NCBI RefSeq assembly: GCF_003606265.1
Contig: NZ_CP023671.1
Span: 806,001 to 870,000 of the forward strand
Reading direction: 5' to 3'
DNA from: Clostridium septicum
Lineage (GTDB): Bacteria; Bacillota; Clostridia; Clostridiales; Clostridiaceae
Length of the DNA: 64,000 nucleotides
In this document: piece after piece, positions 8,729-17,858 of the stretch
Numbering within the stretch: the stretch's first letter is position 1
How the letters are laid out: each line of letters opens with the position of its first letter
The notes under the pieces: generated by a model
The model's database searches: none
What the model was told of the DNA's origin: nothing
Seen by the model: the letters and a program-made list of their open reading frames with translations, nothing else
Program-made: the position numbers and the translations under genes

Positions 8729-10540
8729 ATGACTGAATTAAAACAATGTAGTTTTTATTCTAATCCTGACTATTACGAATATTTAATAGAATATAGAGGA
8801 GATTTTTTAGGGCAAATTTCCAAAGTATCTTATGCATGTGGTGATATATTAACAGAGCGATTTGCTATAGTTTCTGTAGAATCTGGACAGCTTAATCAAC
8901 TTTTAAAAGACGTTCCTTCTATACTATTTGTTAATTTTCGAAATATTTTTGTCTTGGAATCAACTCCTTCCGAAGCTACTAGTAATATTGAACCTATAAA
9001 ATTAAATCCTTATTTAAATTTATCAGGCTCTGGTGTTTTAGTTGGAATTGTCGATACTGGTATAGATTATCTAAACAAAGAGTTTACTCGTGAAGATGGA
9101 ACTACTCGAATTGAATCTATTTGGGATCAGACTATAATTAATAATATTCCAAACCAATCCGTCTTCATCGGAACTACTTATTCTGAAGATGAAATAAATA
9201 AAGCATTAAATGCTGCTAGATCAGGTAAGGACCCTTATTTAATTGTTCCTTCAAAAGATACTAATGGACATGGAACTCAAATGGCTGGAGTAATAGGTGC
9301 TAGGGGATATAATAAAGAAATTAGAGGAATTGCCCATGATTGTAACTTTGTAATAGTTAAACTTGAAGAATCTGCTACCTATAAACAAGAACTTTTAATG
9401 AATGGTATTACTAATGTTCCCGTCTATAATACTGCAGAAATAGTTGCAGGGTTAGAGTATTTACGTAAATATGCTATAAATGTTAACAAACCTATGATAA
9501 TTCTTCTTGGACTCGGTTCTTCTGACTATAGCCATGATGGTACTGGTTTGGTTGCTAGATATATAAATGAACTTGCATCATATAGAGGACTAGTAGTAGT
9601 TACATCTACTGGTAATGAAGGTGCTGCTGATCTTCATGCTTCTGGGCATATATCTAACGTAGGAGAAATAAAAACTACAGAACTTAGAATTGTTAAAAGT
9701 CTTCAAAATTTTTCTTTTAAAATATGGATAAGAAAACCTAATAAATTTTCTTTAAATGTTATTTCCCCCTCTGGTCAGAATTCTAGATTTATAACATCTA
9801 AAATAAATCAGATTGAACAAATTAATTTTATTTATGAAAATACCAAACTGGATATTTCATTTTATGTTCCTGATAATACAACTGGATTACAAGTTATTAT
9901 ACTATCTTTTATTGATATAAAACCTGGCATCTGGAAATTTCAACTTAAAGGTGAATATGTTACAGATGGTAGATTTGATATGTGGTTATCTCCCAAAATC
10001 ACCCTACCAGCTGGTACAAAATTCTTAACTCCAGATCCATATGTTACCTTAACAGTGCCATCTGCTTCAAAAAAAGTCATTTCTGTAGGATATTATAATC
10101 AGTTAACAGATTCCATAGTTTCTGAATCGGGTAAAGGTTATCCATTAAATAATTTTATAAAACCTGATATTGTAGCTCCTGGAGTTGATATTCTTACTAC
10201 TAATACAGATAATACATTAACGACAGTTACTGGTACCTCCGTTGCTGCTTCAATAGTAGCTGGAGCTTGTGCACTTTTAGTTCAATGGGGAATTGTAAAT
10301 GGAAATGATTCCACAATGTATTCTCCTAAAATAATAAGTTATTTAATAACCGGTGCTTCTAGAAATTCAACTGATGAATATCCTAATCCTGATTGGGGAT
10401 ATGGGAAGTTAGATATTTCTGGAATATTTAATACATTATCCGGTACTAGAAATTTACTTAATTATGATTATTATGAATATTATATTAATAACTTATTTAT
10501 AAGGATTCCTAAAGAAATGGAGGATAGTTTATATGATTGA
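8729..10540 (+). CDS. S8 subtilisin-like serine protease, Csp (spore germination protease)-like
   Basis: 603 aa, no signal peptide. The catalytic triad is complete: Asp109 (VDTGID), His181 (NGHGT) and Ser504 (GTSVAA). The oxyanion Asn296 is in TGNEG. A jellyroll-like insertion lies between His and Ser (about 310-430), as in the clostridial Csp proteases. These cleave the propeptide of cortex hydrolase SleC when germinant is sensed. The first about 95 residues resemble a Csp prodomain. It overlaps the next gene by 8 bp. SleC is not in the window, so whether this is CspB, CspA or a paralogue cannot be decided. The fold and protease activity are well supported; the germination role is inferred. 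Confidence 0.82.
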   Translation: MTELKQCSFYSNPDYYEYLIEYRGDFLGQISKVSYACGDILTERFAIVSVESGQLNQLLKDVPSILFVNFRNIFVLESTPSEATSNIEPIKLNPYLNLSGSGVLVGIVDTGIDYLNKEFTREDGTTRIESIWDQTIINNIPNQSVFIGTTYSEDEINKALNAARSGKDPYLIVPSKDTNGHGTQMAGVIGARGYNKEIRGIAHDCNFVIVKLEESATYKQELLMNGITNVPVYNTAEIVAGLEYLRKYAINVNKPMIILLGLGSSDYSHDGTGLVARYINELASYRGLVVVTSTGNEGAADLHASGHISNVGEIKTTELRIVKSLQNFSFKIWIRKPNKFSLNVISPSGQNSRFITSKINQIEQINFIYENTKLDISFYVPDNTTGLQVIILSFIDIKPGIWKFQLKGEYVTDGRFDMWLSPKITLPAGTKFLTPDPYVTLTVPSASKKVISVGYYNQLTDSIVSESGKGYPLNNFIKPDIVAPGVDILTTNTDNTLTTVTGTSVAASIVAGACALLVQWGIVNGNDSTMYSPKIISYLITGASRNSTDEYPNPDWGYGKLDISGIFNTLSGTRNLLNYDYYEYYINNLFIRIPKEMEDSLYD

Positions 10541-12257
10541 AAATTTCTCTAATGCTCCACCATCAATATTCGGTGATCAAAATTATATACATTATATAGT
10601 TGAATATCAAGGTAACATAGTAGAAGACTCTAAAAACTCATCCACTATGTATATAACGGTGATAAATAATAAATATGCAGTTATATCAATGCCTCTAAAA
10701 AGTCCTACTGATAGATTTACCCTTAAAAATAATCCTTTTCCTTCTATCGTTTATATAAGTAGGTATTATGGATATACATTACAAAGCCTAAGTCCAATAA
10801 TTGCTGCAAATATTAATCTTACACAAATAGAATCACCCTTTTTTCTAACTGGAAAAGGAGTTATTGTTGGAATGATTGATACTGGAATAGATTATTTAAA
10901 TAAAGAATTTATGAATGATGATGGAACTACTAGAATTCTAAATATATGGGATCAAACTATTAAATTACCAAATGTAAATGGAAATATTCCATTTGGTTCA
11001 ATATATACTAATACTGATATAAACAATGCAATAAAAGCTTATAATGAAGGTAATGATCCTTACCGTATTGTACCTTCTAAGGATGAACTTGGACATGGAA
11101 CAGCTATGGCTGGAATTATTGGAGCTAAAGGACTAAATCCTGAAGTTAAAGGAGCTGCTCCAGATTGTGAATATGTAGTAGTGAAACTTATTGAAGCTCT
11201 TTCAGTTGAAAAATATCTTACTCCAACAGTTCCTATATATGGTAGAACTTCTATTATGTTTGCTTTAAATTATCTATATCAATATGCAATAACTGTTAAT
11301 AAACCTATGGTGATTTTTCTTCCTCTTGGAACTACTTTTGGCAACCATAAAGGTGATGGATTATTAGAAGATTTTATAAACGACATATCTAATAATAAAG
11401 GATTAGCCGTTGTAACAGGATCCGGTAATGAGGCTGATACTTCCGGACATGCATCTGGTAGAATTGAAAAAAAAGGTGATTTTAAAGATATACCATTATA
11501 TATATCTGATAAACAAAACTTTCTTAGAATAGAAATATGGGTAGATAAACCTAATATCATGTCACTAGAAATAATATCTTCATCTGGTGAGAATTCTGGT
11601 ATAATTCCAGCATTTTTAAATCAACAGCAAACTAATCAATTTATATTTGAAAAAACTATTGTTACAGTAACTTATTATTTACCTGATGAATTATCTGGTG
11701 ATGAGCTTATAGTTATAGATATGAGTTATTTAAGACCAGGAACTTGGAAACTACGTTTATTCGGAGATTATGTCCTAGATGGCACTTATAATTCCTGGTT
11801 ACTTCCAAAAGGACTTACTTTAGGAGATACTAGATTTATCTCTCCAGACCCTTATGGAACTTTCACTGGACCTGGTTCCTCTGAATTTATAATAACTGTA
11901 GCTAATTATAATCAAAATAATTACAATCTAGTAAATAGTTCTGGTATGGCATTTTTAAATAATGTTAAAAATGGAATTGATATAGCAGCTGGTGGAGTAA
12001 ATGTTAAAACTATTGCTCCTAATAACAAAACAGCTGTAATTAGTGGTACAAGTGTATCTGCTGCCGTTGTAGCTGGAGCAAGTGCCCTTATGTTCCAATG
12101 GGGCATAACAGATGGAAATGATCCTGATATGTATGCTCAAAAACTTAGAACTTACTTATCAAGAGGTACCTCTAAGAGAATGAATGATGTTTATCCTAAT
12201 GCTGAATGGGGATATGGTGTTCTAGATATGATAGGAGTTTTTAAATACTTGCAATAA
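10533..12257 (+). CDS. second S8 subtilisin-like serine protease, Csp-like
   Basis: 574 aa, a clear paralogue of the preceding protein along its whole length (shared DTGIDYLNKEF, HGT-MAG, GTSV-A and WGYG blocks). The triad is intact: Asp116, His188 and Ser507, with oxyanion Asn299. Csp proteins that act as pseudoprotease germinant receptors (CspC, CspA of C. difficile) have lost triad residues; this one has not. The start ATG overlaps the upstream stop and follows GGAGG at 10519-10523 inside the upstream gene, so the two are translationally coupled. A strong terminator follows, so the two genes form one unit. Confidence 0.82.
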   Translation: MIENFSNAPPSIFGDQNYIHYIVEYQGNIVEDSKNSSTMYITVINNKYAVISMPLKSPTDRFTLKNNPFPSIVYISRYYGYTLQSLSPIIAANINLTQIESPFFLTGKGVIVGMIDTGIDYLNKEFMNDDGTTRILNIWDQTIKLPNVNGNIPFGSIYTNTDINNAIKAYNEGNDPYRIVPSKDELGHGTAMAGIIGAKGLNPEVKGAAPDCEYVVVKLIEALSVEKYLTPTVPIYGRTSIMFALNYLYQYAITVNKPMVIFLPLGTTFGNHKGDGLLEDFINDISNNKGLAVVTGSGNEADTSGHASGRIEKKGDFKDIPLYISDKQNFLRIEIWVDKPNIMSLEIISSSGENSGIIPAFLNQQQTNQFIFEKTIVTVTYYLPDELSGDELIVIDMSYLRPGTWKLRLFGDYVLDGTYNSWLLPKGLTLGDTRFISPDPYGTFTGPGSSEFIITVANYNQNNYNLVNSSGMAFLNNVKNGIDIAAGGVNVKTIAPNNKTAVISGTSVSAAVVAGASALMFQWGITDGNDPDMYAQKLRTYLSRGTSKRMNDVYPNAEWGYGVLDMIGVFKYLQ

Positions 12258-12288
12258 TATAAAACACAACCGTTATAAAAATAATACA

Positions 12289-12336
12289 AATAAAAGCATC
12301 TGGAAAAAATAACCAATCTTACTAGATGCTTTTATT
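12289..12336. terminator. terminator between the subtilase operon and the nucleosidase gene
   Basis: Perfect 13-bp arms AATAAAAGCATCT/AGATGCTTTTATT around a 21-nt loop. It can serve both converging genes. Confidence 0.75.
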
Positions 12337-12407
12337 ATTTCATCTTTATAATTACATAACCTATATTTTAAGAACTAGATATTTAAAAATATTCTAATAT
12401 TTATATA

Positions 12408-13196
12408 TTAATAAAGTTTTACAAACTCTTCAAGTAAATTGCTTGCATTCTTTGCAGCTATTGGTAAAAATTCTTCATATGATAAATCTGCTTCTCCATT
12501 TGCCTTATCTGATATTGAACGAAGAATTACAAAAGGTATTTTATTTAAGTAAGCAACTTGAGCCATTGAAGCGCCTTCCATTTCAACTGCTTCCACTTCT
12601 CCAAAGTTTTCCTTAATTCTTTTAGCCACTTCTCCACCAGCTACAAATTGGTCTCCTGAAGCAACACGCCCTTCTTTTATTGTTATTCCTGAAACGTGAT
12701 TTGCTGCTTCTTTAGATACTTCTATCATATTCTTATCTGCTTCAAAGAATGTGATATCTAATCTTGATATTTGTCCAAGTGGATCACCAAATACTGTTGT
12801 ATCGAAATCATGTTGAACAGCATCTTTTGAAATAACTATATCTCCTTGTTTTAATTCTGGATTCATTGTTCCTGCAACTCCTGAATTTACAAGAGCAGTT
12901 ACATTAAATTTATCTACTAATATTTCAGTGCAAGTAGCCATATTTACCTTACCTACCCCTGAACGAACTAAAACTATATTTTTTCCATCAAGTTTCCCTT
13001 TATAAAATTTCATTCCTGCAACATCTATAGTTTCCTTTATTTCCATTTTTGCTTTAAGTATTTCAACTTCTTCTTCCATAGCACCAATTATACCTAACAC
13101 CCTATCATTAGATGCCTTATTCATTGAAGTACATCCAGCTAAAGCTGACATTACTAAAATCACTACTGTGAATATTGATAATAATTTCTTCTTCAT
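12408..13196 (-). CDS. 5'-methylthioadenosine/S-adenosylhomocysteine nucleosidase with lipoprotein signal peptide
   Basis: MTA/SAH nucleosidases remove adenine from methylthioadenosine and SAH in methionine salvage and AI-2 synthesis. The domain is complete (residues about 30-262): IGAMEEEVE, SGVAGT, the purine-site MEGAS segment and RSISDKA with the catalytic Asp. Unusually, residues 1-21 are a lipoprotein signal peptide (KKK, hydrophobic core, lipobox LAGC with Cys22), so the enzyme should be anchored outside the membrane, while the normal enzyme is cytosolic. The strong start (AGAGAAGGTTAACAA upstream) leaves no doubt that the signal is translated. Exported homologues exist in some Firmicutes. 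Substrate would be extracellular MTA, SAH or a related nucleoside. Confidence 0.88.
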   Translation of the reverse strand: MKKKLLSIFTVVILVMSALAGCTSMNKASNDRVLGIIGAMEEEVEILKAKMEIKETIDVAGMKFYKGKLDGKNIVLVRSGVGKVNMATCTEILVDKFNVTALVNSGVAGTMNPELKQGDIVISKDAVQHDFDTTVFGDPLGQISRLDITFFEADKNMIEVSKEAANHVSGITIKEGRVASGDQFVAGGEVAKRIKENFGEVEAVEMEGASMAQVAYLNKIPFVILRSISDKANGEADLSYEEFLPIAAKNASNLLEEFVKLY

Positions 13197-13443
13197 TTGT
13201 TAACCTTCTCTCTGCAAATATACGAACATTAATAATTTTATAATATCGTTTGTTCGACAACATATTTTATATCATATTTTTACTATGTAATCAACATATT
13301 TTTTGTATTTTTTAAATATATTATTGTAAATAAATTAATTTTTACATTTTTTTCAATAAACTGATAGCTATACTATAGCTATATTGTTCTACTTTCTATT
13401 GTTCCATTTATAAAATTGGCTAAAAACATATAGAACTAAAAAA

Positions 13444-13467
13444 CAGTACTAATAAATTTTAGTACTG
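13444..13467 (-). terminator. terminator of the 13478-14644 gene
   Basis: Perfect 9-bp arms CAGTACTAA/TTAGTACTG with six Ts following on the minus strand. It starts 11 bp past the stop. The remaining bases 13197-13440 are AT-rich with no gene visible. Confidence 0.75.
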
Positions 13468-13477
13468 CTCTTAAATA

Positions 13478-14644
13478 TTAAAGTAAATTATCATTTTCTA
13501 ATAAATTAAATAAAGTTGGATTAAAATTAAATTCCTTCATTAAAGCTTTAACCTCATTTAAAGCCTTTTCTTTCTTTTCCTTGGATATATTAGTTTTTGA
13601 TGCTCTTATTAAAATATTTTTAGGTGAATGAGCTATATCTATAAACTCTAAAAGCTGAGTTTTATACCCTAAACACTCTAAAAGATTAGCCCTTACTGAA
13701 TCAGTCATAAGAGCTGCCATTCTCTCTCGAATTATTCCATATTTAGTTAAAATAGTTAATGATTCTGTTTTCATTTGAGCATTAAATTCATGTTGACAAC
13801 AAGGTACTGAAAAAATCATTTTACTATTCCATTTTATTGCATTATATAAAGCATAATCGGTAGCTGTATCGCAAGCATGTAAAGTAATTACCATATCTAC
13901 TTTATTATTATACTTAAATCCATTTATGTCACCTAATTCAAAGTGTAAATTTTCATAGTTATATCTCTTAGCTATTTCATTACATTTCTTAATTACATCT
14001 TCTTTAAGATCTAGACCAATCATCTTAACTTTAATTTTCTTTATTTGTACAAAGTAATAATATAGCACAAATGTTAAATAAGATTTTCCACATCCAAAAT
14101 CTAATATATTAAGCTCCTTATAATCATTTTTCTTAATTTCATCATCAACAATTTCAATAAACCTATTTATTTGTTTATATTTATCATACTTTGAATTTAT
14201 AACTTTTCCTTCTTTAGTAAAAATCCCTAAATCTATAAGAGGTTCTATTATCATGCCTTCTTTAAGAATATAATTTTTTTCTTTATTATGTCCTTTATTT
14301 ACAAGCTTTAAATTATTGCTCTTTTTCTTACCTAAATGCACTTTACCTTTTTTAGATATTTTCAAATCAAATGTAGTTTCACTTGACCAAGCTCCAACTT
14401 GCTTATAATTAGATGATACGTATTCCATAAGCTTTTTTTCTAAAGCATTCGTTTCTATATTTTCATGAAATACTTGCTTATCAGTATATTTTTCAATTTG
14501 ATAATACTTTTTCTTTTTGGAATTCTCCTTTAATATAAAGCTTATCTTATTATATTTAATATCCTTATTAGTTTTATTACTAACTATAATTTTTATTATC
14601 TCTTCTTTTGCAATTTCATTAATAGCTTTTTTTAAATCTTCCAT
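13478..14644 (-). CDS. SAM-dependent methyltransferase (Methyltransf_32-like)
   Basis: 388 aa. The C-terminal half is a Rossmann methyltransferase: motif I ILDFGCGKSYLTF near residue 183, an acidic loop GLDLKED near 215, and a motif IV region containing HACDTATD and VPCCQHE near 258-286, typical of the Methyltransf_32 / METTL25 group. The Lys-rich N-terminal about 130 residues look like an RNA-binding module. Members are widespread in Firmicutes and thought to act on RNA, but no substrate is established. The gene stands alone between terminators. Start chosen at the ATG in front of EDLKKAINEI; the preceding sequence (GGTGTGTTAGT) holds only a weak Shine-Dalgarno. Confidence 0.78.
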   Translation of the reverse strand: MEDLKKAINEIAKEEIIKIIVSNKTNKDIKYNKISFILKENSKKKKYYQIEKYTDKQVFHENIETNALEKKLMEYVSSNYKQVGAWSSETTFDLKISKKGKVHLGKKKSNNLKLVNKGHNKEKNYILKEGMIIEPLIDLGIFTKEGKVINSKYDKYKQINRFIEIVDDEIKKNDYKELNILDFGCGKSYLTFVLYYYFVQIKKIKVKMIGLDLKEDVIKKCNEIAKRYNYENLHFELGDINGFKYNNKVDMVITLHACDTATDYALYNAIKWNSKMIFSVPCCQHEFNAQMKTESLTILTKYGIIRERMAALMTDSVRANLLECLGYKTQLLEFIDIAHSPKNILIRASKTNISKEKKEKALNEVKALMKEFNFNPTLFNLLENDNLL

Positions 14645-14823
14645 ACTAACACACCTTATTATTTGTTTTAGAATTATTTCTATATAATAACATTATTATA
14701 TATATATAAGCAATTAATTCAAAGATTTTATTATAAAGTATTCTTTTAAATTAATAAACTAAAAATATATAATCAATATTTCTAAAAAACTAATCTTTAT
14801 TGTTTTTTATTTGTATTATTAGG

Positions 14824-14862
14824 GTTCTAACTATAGAACCTTATAAGTTCTATAGTTAGAAC
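14824..14862. repeat. 39-bp palindrome with self-complementary arms
   Basis: Two perfect 16-bp arms, GTTCTAACTATAGAAC and its reverse complement, flank a 7-nt loop. Each arm is nearly palindromic itself. Neither strand has a T-tract after it, so it is not an ordinary terminator. It lies in a 397-bp gap (14645-15041). That gap also has a 65-codon minus-strand frame (14831-15028) whose last about 33 residues (AFKAPKIGEVLQSINVETSD...) look coding-like. It may be the tail of a lost gene; I cannot name it. Confidence 0.5.
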
Positions 14863-15041
14863 TCATTAATACATCTGATGTTTCAACGTTGATACTTTGA
14901 AGAACTTCACCGATTTTAGGGGCTTTGAAGGCTATATTAATATTGAAATTAATTATCATTATTTTATAATAACTATAGATTTTTATTCTAAAATGTATTA
15001 TGATTATTATAAATAAAATATAAACCAAAGGCGGTAAAGAT

Positions 15042-15350
15042 ATGACAATTTATGCAATTACATATTATTTAAAAGAAAATTCTCATTCATGTGGATGTGG
15101 AGATGAACACCATCACCATCATCACCATACTCGTGATGACTATGCTATTACAGGAAACATAAAAGCATTAGGAGGATGGGCTCATTTAATGCCTACTAGC
15201 TTTTTAGTTAAAACTGATTTAAGTGCTGAAGAAATTTTAGTAAAACTTAAAGAGTTTATAGAAGAAAAAGATTTACTTTTTATTACTGAAGTAAATAAAG
15301 ATAACGTTGCTTCTTTAACTCCTGGTGTAGTTGAATGGATAAATAACTAA
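15042..15350 (+). CDS. small His/Cys-rich protein, probable metal binder, function unknown
   Basis: 102 aa. Residues about 13-30 contain a CGCG motif followed by a run of seven histidines, a natural poly-His stretch likely to bind Ni, Zn or Co. The rest (about 35-102) is a compact alpha/beta sequence without a known signature. There is no signal peptide. The start ATG follows AAAGGCGGTAAAG. The gene is single, convergent with eno and sharing its terminator. Metal storage, delivery or sensing are all possible. I do not recognise the family with confidence. Confidence 0.7.
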   Translation: MTIYAITYYLKENSHSCGCGDEHHHHHHHTRDDYAITGNIKALGGWAHLMPTSFLVKTDLSAEEILVKLKEFIEEKDLLFITEVNKDNVASLTPGVVEWINN

Positions 15351-15396
15351 AAAAGAAAAAGAAATCCACGGATTAAATTCGTGGATTTTTCTTTTT

Positions 15397-15398
<2 letters not shown>
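15351..15398. terminator. shared terminator of the His-rich gene and eno
   Basis: Long stem, AAAAAGAAAAAGAAATCCACG against CGTGGATTTTTCTTTTTCT, symmetrical and therefore active in both directions. It overlaps the last codon of eno. Confidence 0.85.
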
Positions 15399-16707
<1,309 letters not shown>

Positions 16708-16725
16708 CTAATTGAATATTATTCA

Positions 16726-16757
16726 AAAAGACCTACGCAAAATTGCATAGGTCTTTT
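16726..16757 (-). terminator. intrinsic terminator in the eno leader
   Basis: Arms AAAAGACCTATGCAA and TTGCGTAGGTCTTTT (one G-U pair) with a 2-nt loop, followed by a T run on the minus strand. It ends 36 nt before the eno start codon. The upstream gene (17067-17855) has its own terminator, so this one lies inside the eno transcript. Confidence 0.75.
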
Positions 16758-16775
16758 GCTATATTTTGTAATTAT

Positions 16776-16884
16776 AATTGTGCAAATAGGAATAAAATTT
16801 GGATGTTCGATATGATGTACTCTTTGAAGTTATTATATACACCTGTGTGCAATATATATAATAGCTATTTTGATTTGCACAATT
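16776..16884 (-). promoter_or_regulatory. candidate structured leader RNA (riboswitch-like) of eno
   Basis: A 109-nt element closed by a perfect 12-bp helix, AATTGTGCAAAT (16873-16884 on the transcript's 5' side) with ATTTGCACAATT (16776-16787). Inside is a hairpin TATTATATA...CAC-ACAG-GTG-TATATAATA with an asymmetric bulge, then about 45 nt of less paired sequence. The terminator at 16726-16757 follows. This is the layout of a transcription-controlling riboswitch. It lacks the GGNGATG and CTGATG segments that I know for the fluoride riboswitch, the class known upstream of eno genes. No other class is recognised. Confidence 0.5.
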
Positions 16885-16928
16885 TATAAAACTTAATTTA
16901 ATTGATATTAATTATCAACTTCAATTAT

Positions 16929-16957
16929 ATTTTATTTTCTTTCTCCATTTTTGTCAA
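16929..16957 (-). promoter_or_regulatory. sigma-A promoter of eno
   Basis: On the minus strand a perfect -35 TTGACA (16952-16957), a 17-bp spacer and -10 TAAAAT (16929-16934). Transcription would begin near 16922, giving a leader of about 230 nt that contains the structured element and the terminator. Confidence 0.65.
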
Positions 16958-16999
16958 TATAAATTTATAAAAATATATAAATATTTTTATAAAAAAAAT

Positions 17000-17030
17000 C
17001 ACGTATTAAAACTTAATCTTTTAATACGTG
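17000..17030 (-). terminator. terminator of the alpha-glucoside operon
   Basis: Perfect 11-bp arms CACGTATTAAA/TTTAATACGTG, followed by eight Ts on the minus strand. It lies 37 bp past the EEP gene. Confidence 0.85.
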
Positions 17031-17066
17031 AAATAATATCTTAAAATATTTATAAAATTAATATAC

Positions 17067-17855
17067 TTAAACTTCTATTTTAACTTGCACTCCGTAATGA
17101 TCTGATACTTTAACTTCATTTTTATTGTTAAAAATAATTTTTGATTCTACAACGTTTACTTTCTCGTTAACTAATATAAAATCTAAAACCTTACTAGACT
17201 TATTATCTTCCCAACCATCTATTTTTCCTTCAACAGTAAATCTTTCACCCTTCTCTCTAGCTAGATAATAAGTATCAAATAAACCTTTTGATAATAAATA
17301 ATCATATCCTTCATTTCTTATAAGAGCATCATTATTAAAGTCTCCCATAATAATATTTATATATTTCTTATCTAAAGAATCTATTAGCTTATCTACTTGA
17401 TCTTTAAATGGTTCTTCTAAGTCATCCCACCAACCTAAATGACATGAGTAAAACTTATAATCTTTATTATTTACTTCAATTTTTACTTCAATAATTTTTC
17501 TTGTCTTATAATTCTTAATATTAGTATCCTTAGACACATAAAAGGATTTCCATTCTTTTATTTTATGTCTTGTAATTATTGCCAGCCCTTCCTCATAAAT
17601 ATCATAACCTATATGTGAAAAATCCCAAATACATTTATAAGAAGTTTCTCCAAGAGCTTTTAAGGCTTCTAATAATATAGATATATAATTCTCCTTTGAT
17701 AATTTACTAATTAATTCACCACTAATTATTTGACTAACTTCCTGTAAAGCTATTACATCATATTTATTATCTTTAATTATTCTTGCTAAAACTTTTATTT
17801 TATCTAATTGATTATCTTCTTGCCATGAATGACAATTTAAAGTTAATAAATTCAT
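17067..17855 (-). CDS. endonuclease/exonuclease/phosphatase (EEP) superfamily protein
   Basis: 262 aa, a single EEP domain. Conserved pieces: TLNCHSW near residue 5, metal-binding Glu in ALQEV (about 38), GDFNND (about 172) and terminal SDHYGV with the catalytic His. The superfamily includes DNases, sphingomyelinases and sugar-phosphate phosphatases. There is no signal peptide, so it acts in the cytosol. It starts 3 bp after the PTS gene stop, with its Shine-Dalgarno inside that gene, so it is the last gene of the alpha-glucoside operon. Similar genes accompany glucoside PTS operons in other Firmicutes. A role as phosphatase of an imported sugar phosphate is a guess. Confidence 0.8.
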   Translation of the reverse strand: MNLLTLNCHSWQEDNQLDKIKVLARIIKDNKYDVIALQEVSQIISGELISKLSKENYISILLEALKALGETSYKCIWDFSHIGYDIYEEGLAIITRHKIKEWKSFYVSKDTNIKNYKTRKIIEVKIEVNNKDYKFYSCHLGWWDDLEEPFKDQVDKLIDSLDKKYINIIMGDFNNDALIRNEGYDYLLSKGLFDTYYLAREKGERFTVEGKIDGWEDNKSSKVLDFILVNEKVNVVESKIIFNNKNEVKVSDHYGVQVKIEV

Positions 17856-17858
17856 TTA

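Noticed and set aside
14831..15028. 65-aa minus-strand ORF as a real gene
   Set aside because: The N-terminal half is low-complexity Ile/Tyr from AT-rich DNA and there is no ribosome binding site. Only the last about 33 residues look coding, so at most a remnant.
15121..15145. Engineered His-tag
   Set aside because: The run of histidines is inside a natural small gene with clostridial codon use and no vector sequence nearby.
16776..16884. Fluoride riboswitch upstream of eno
   Set aside because: The location would fit, but the conserved GGNGATG and CTGATG segments of that class are not present.
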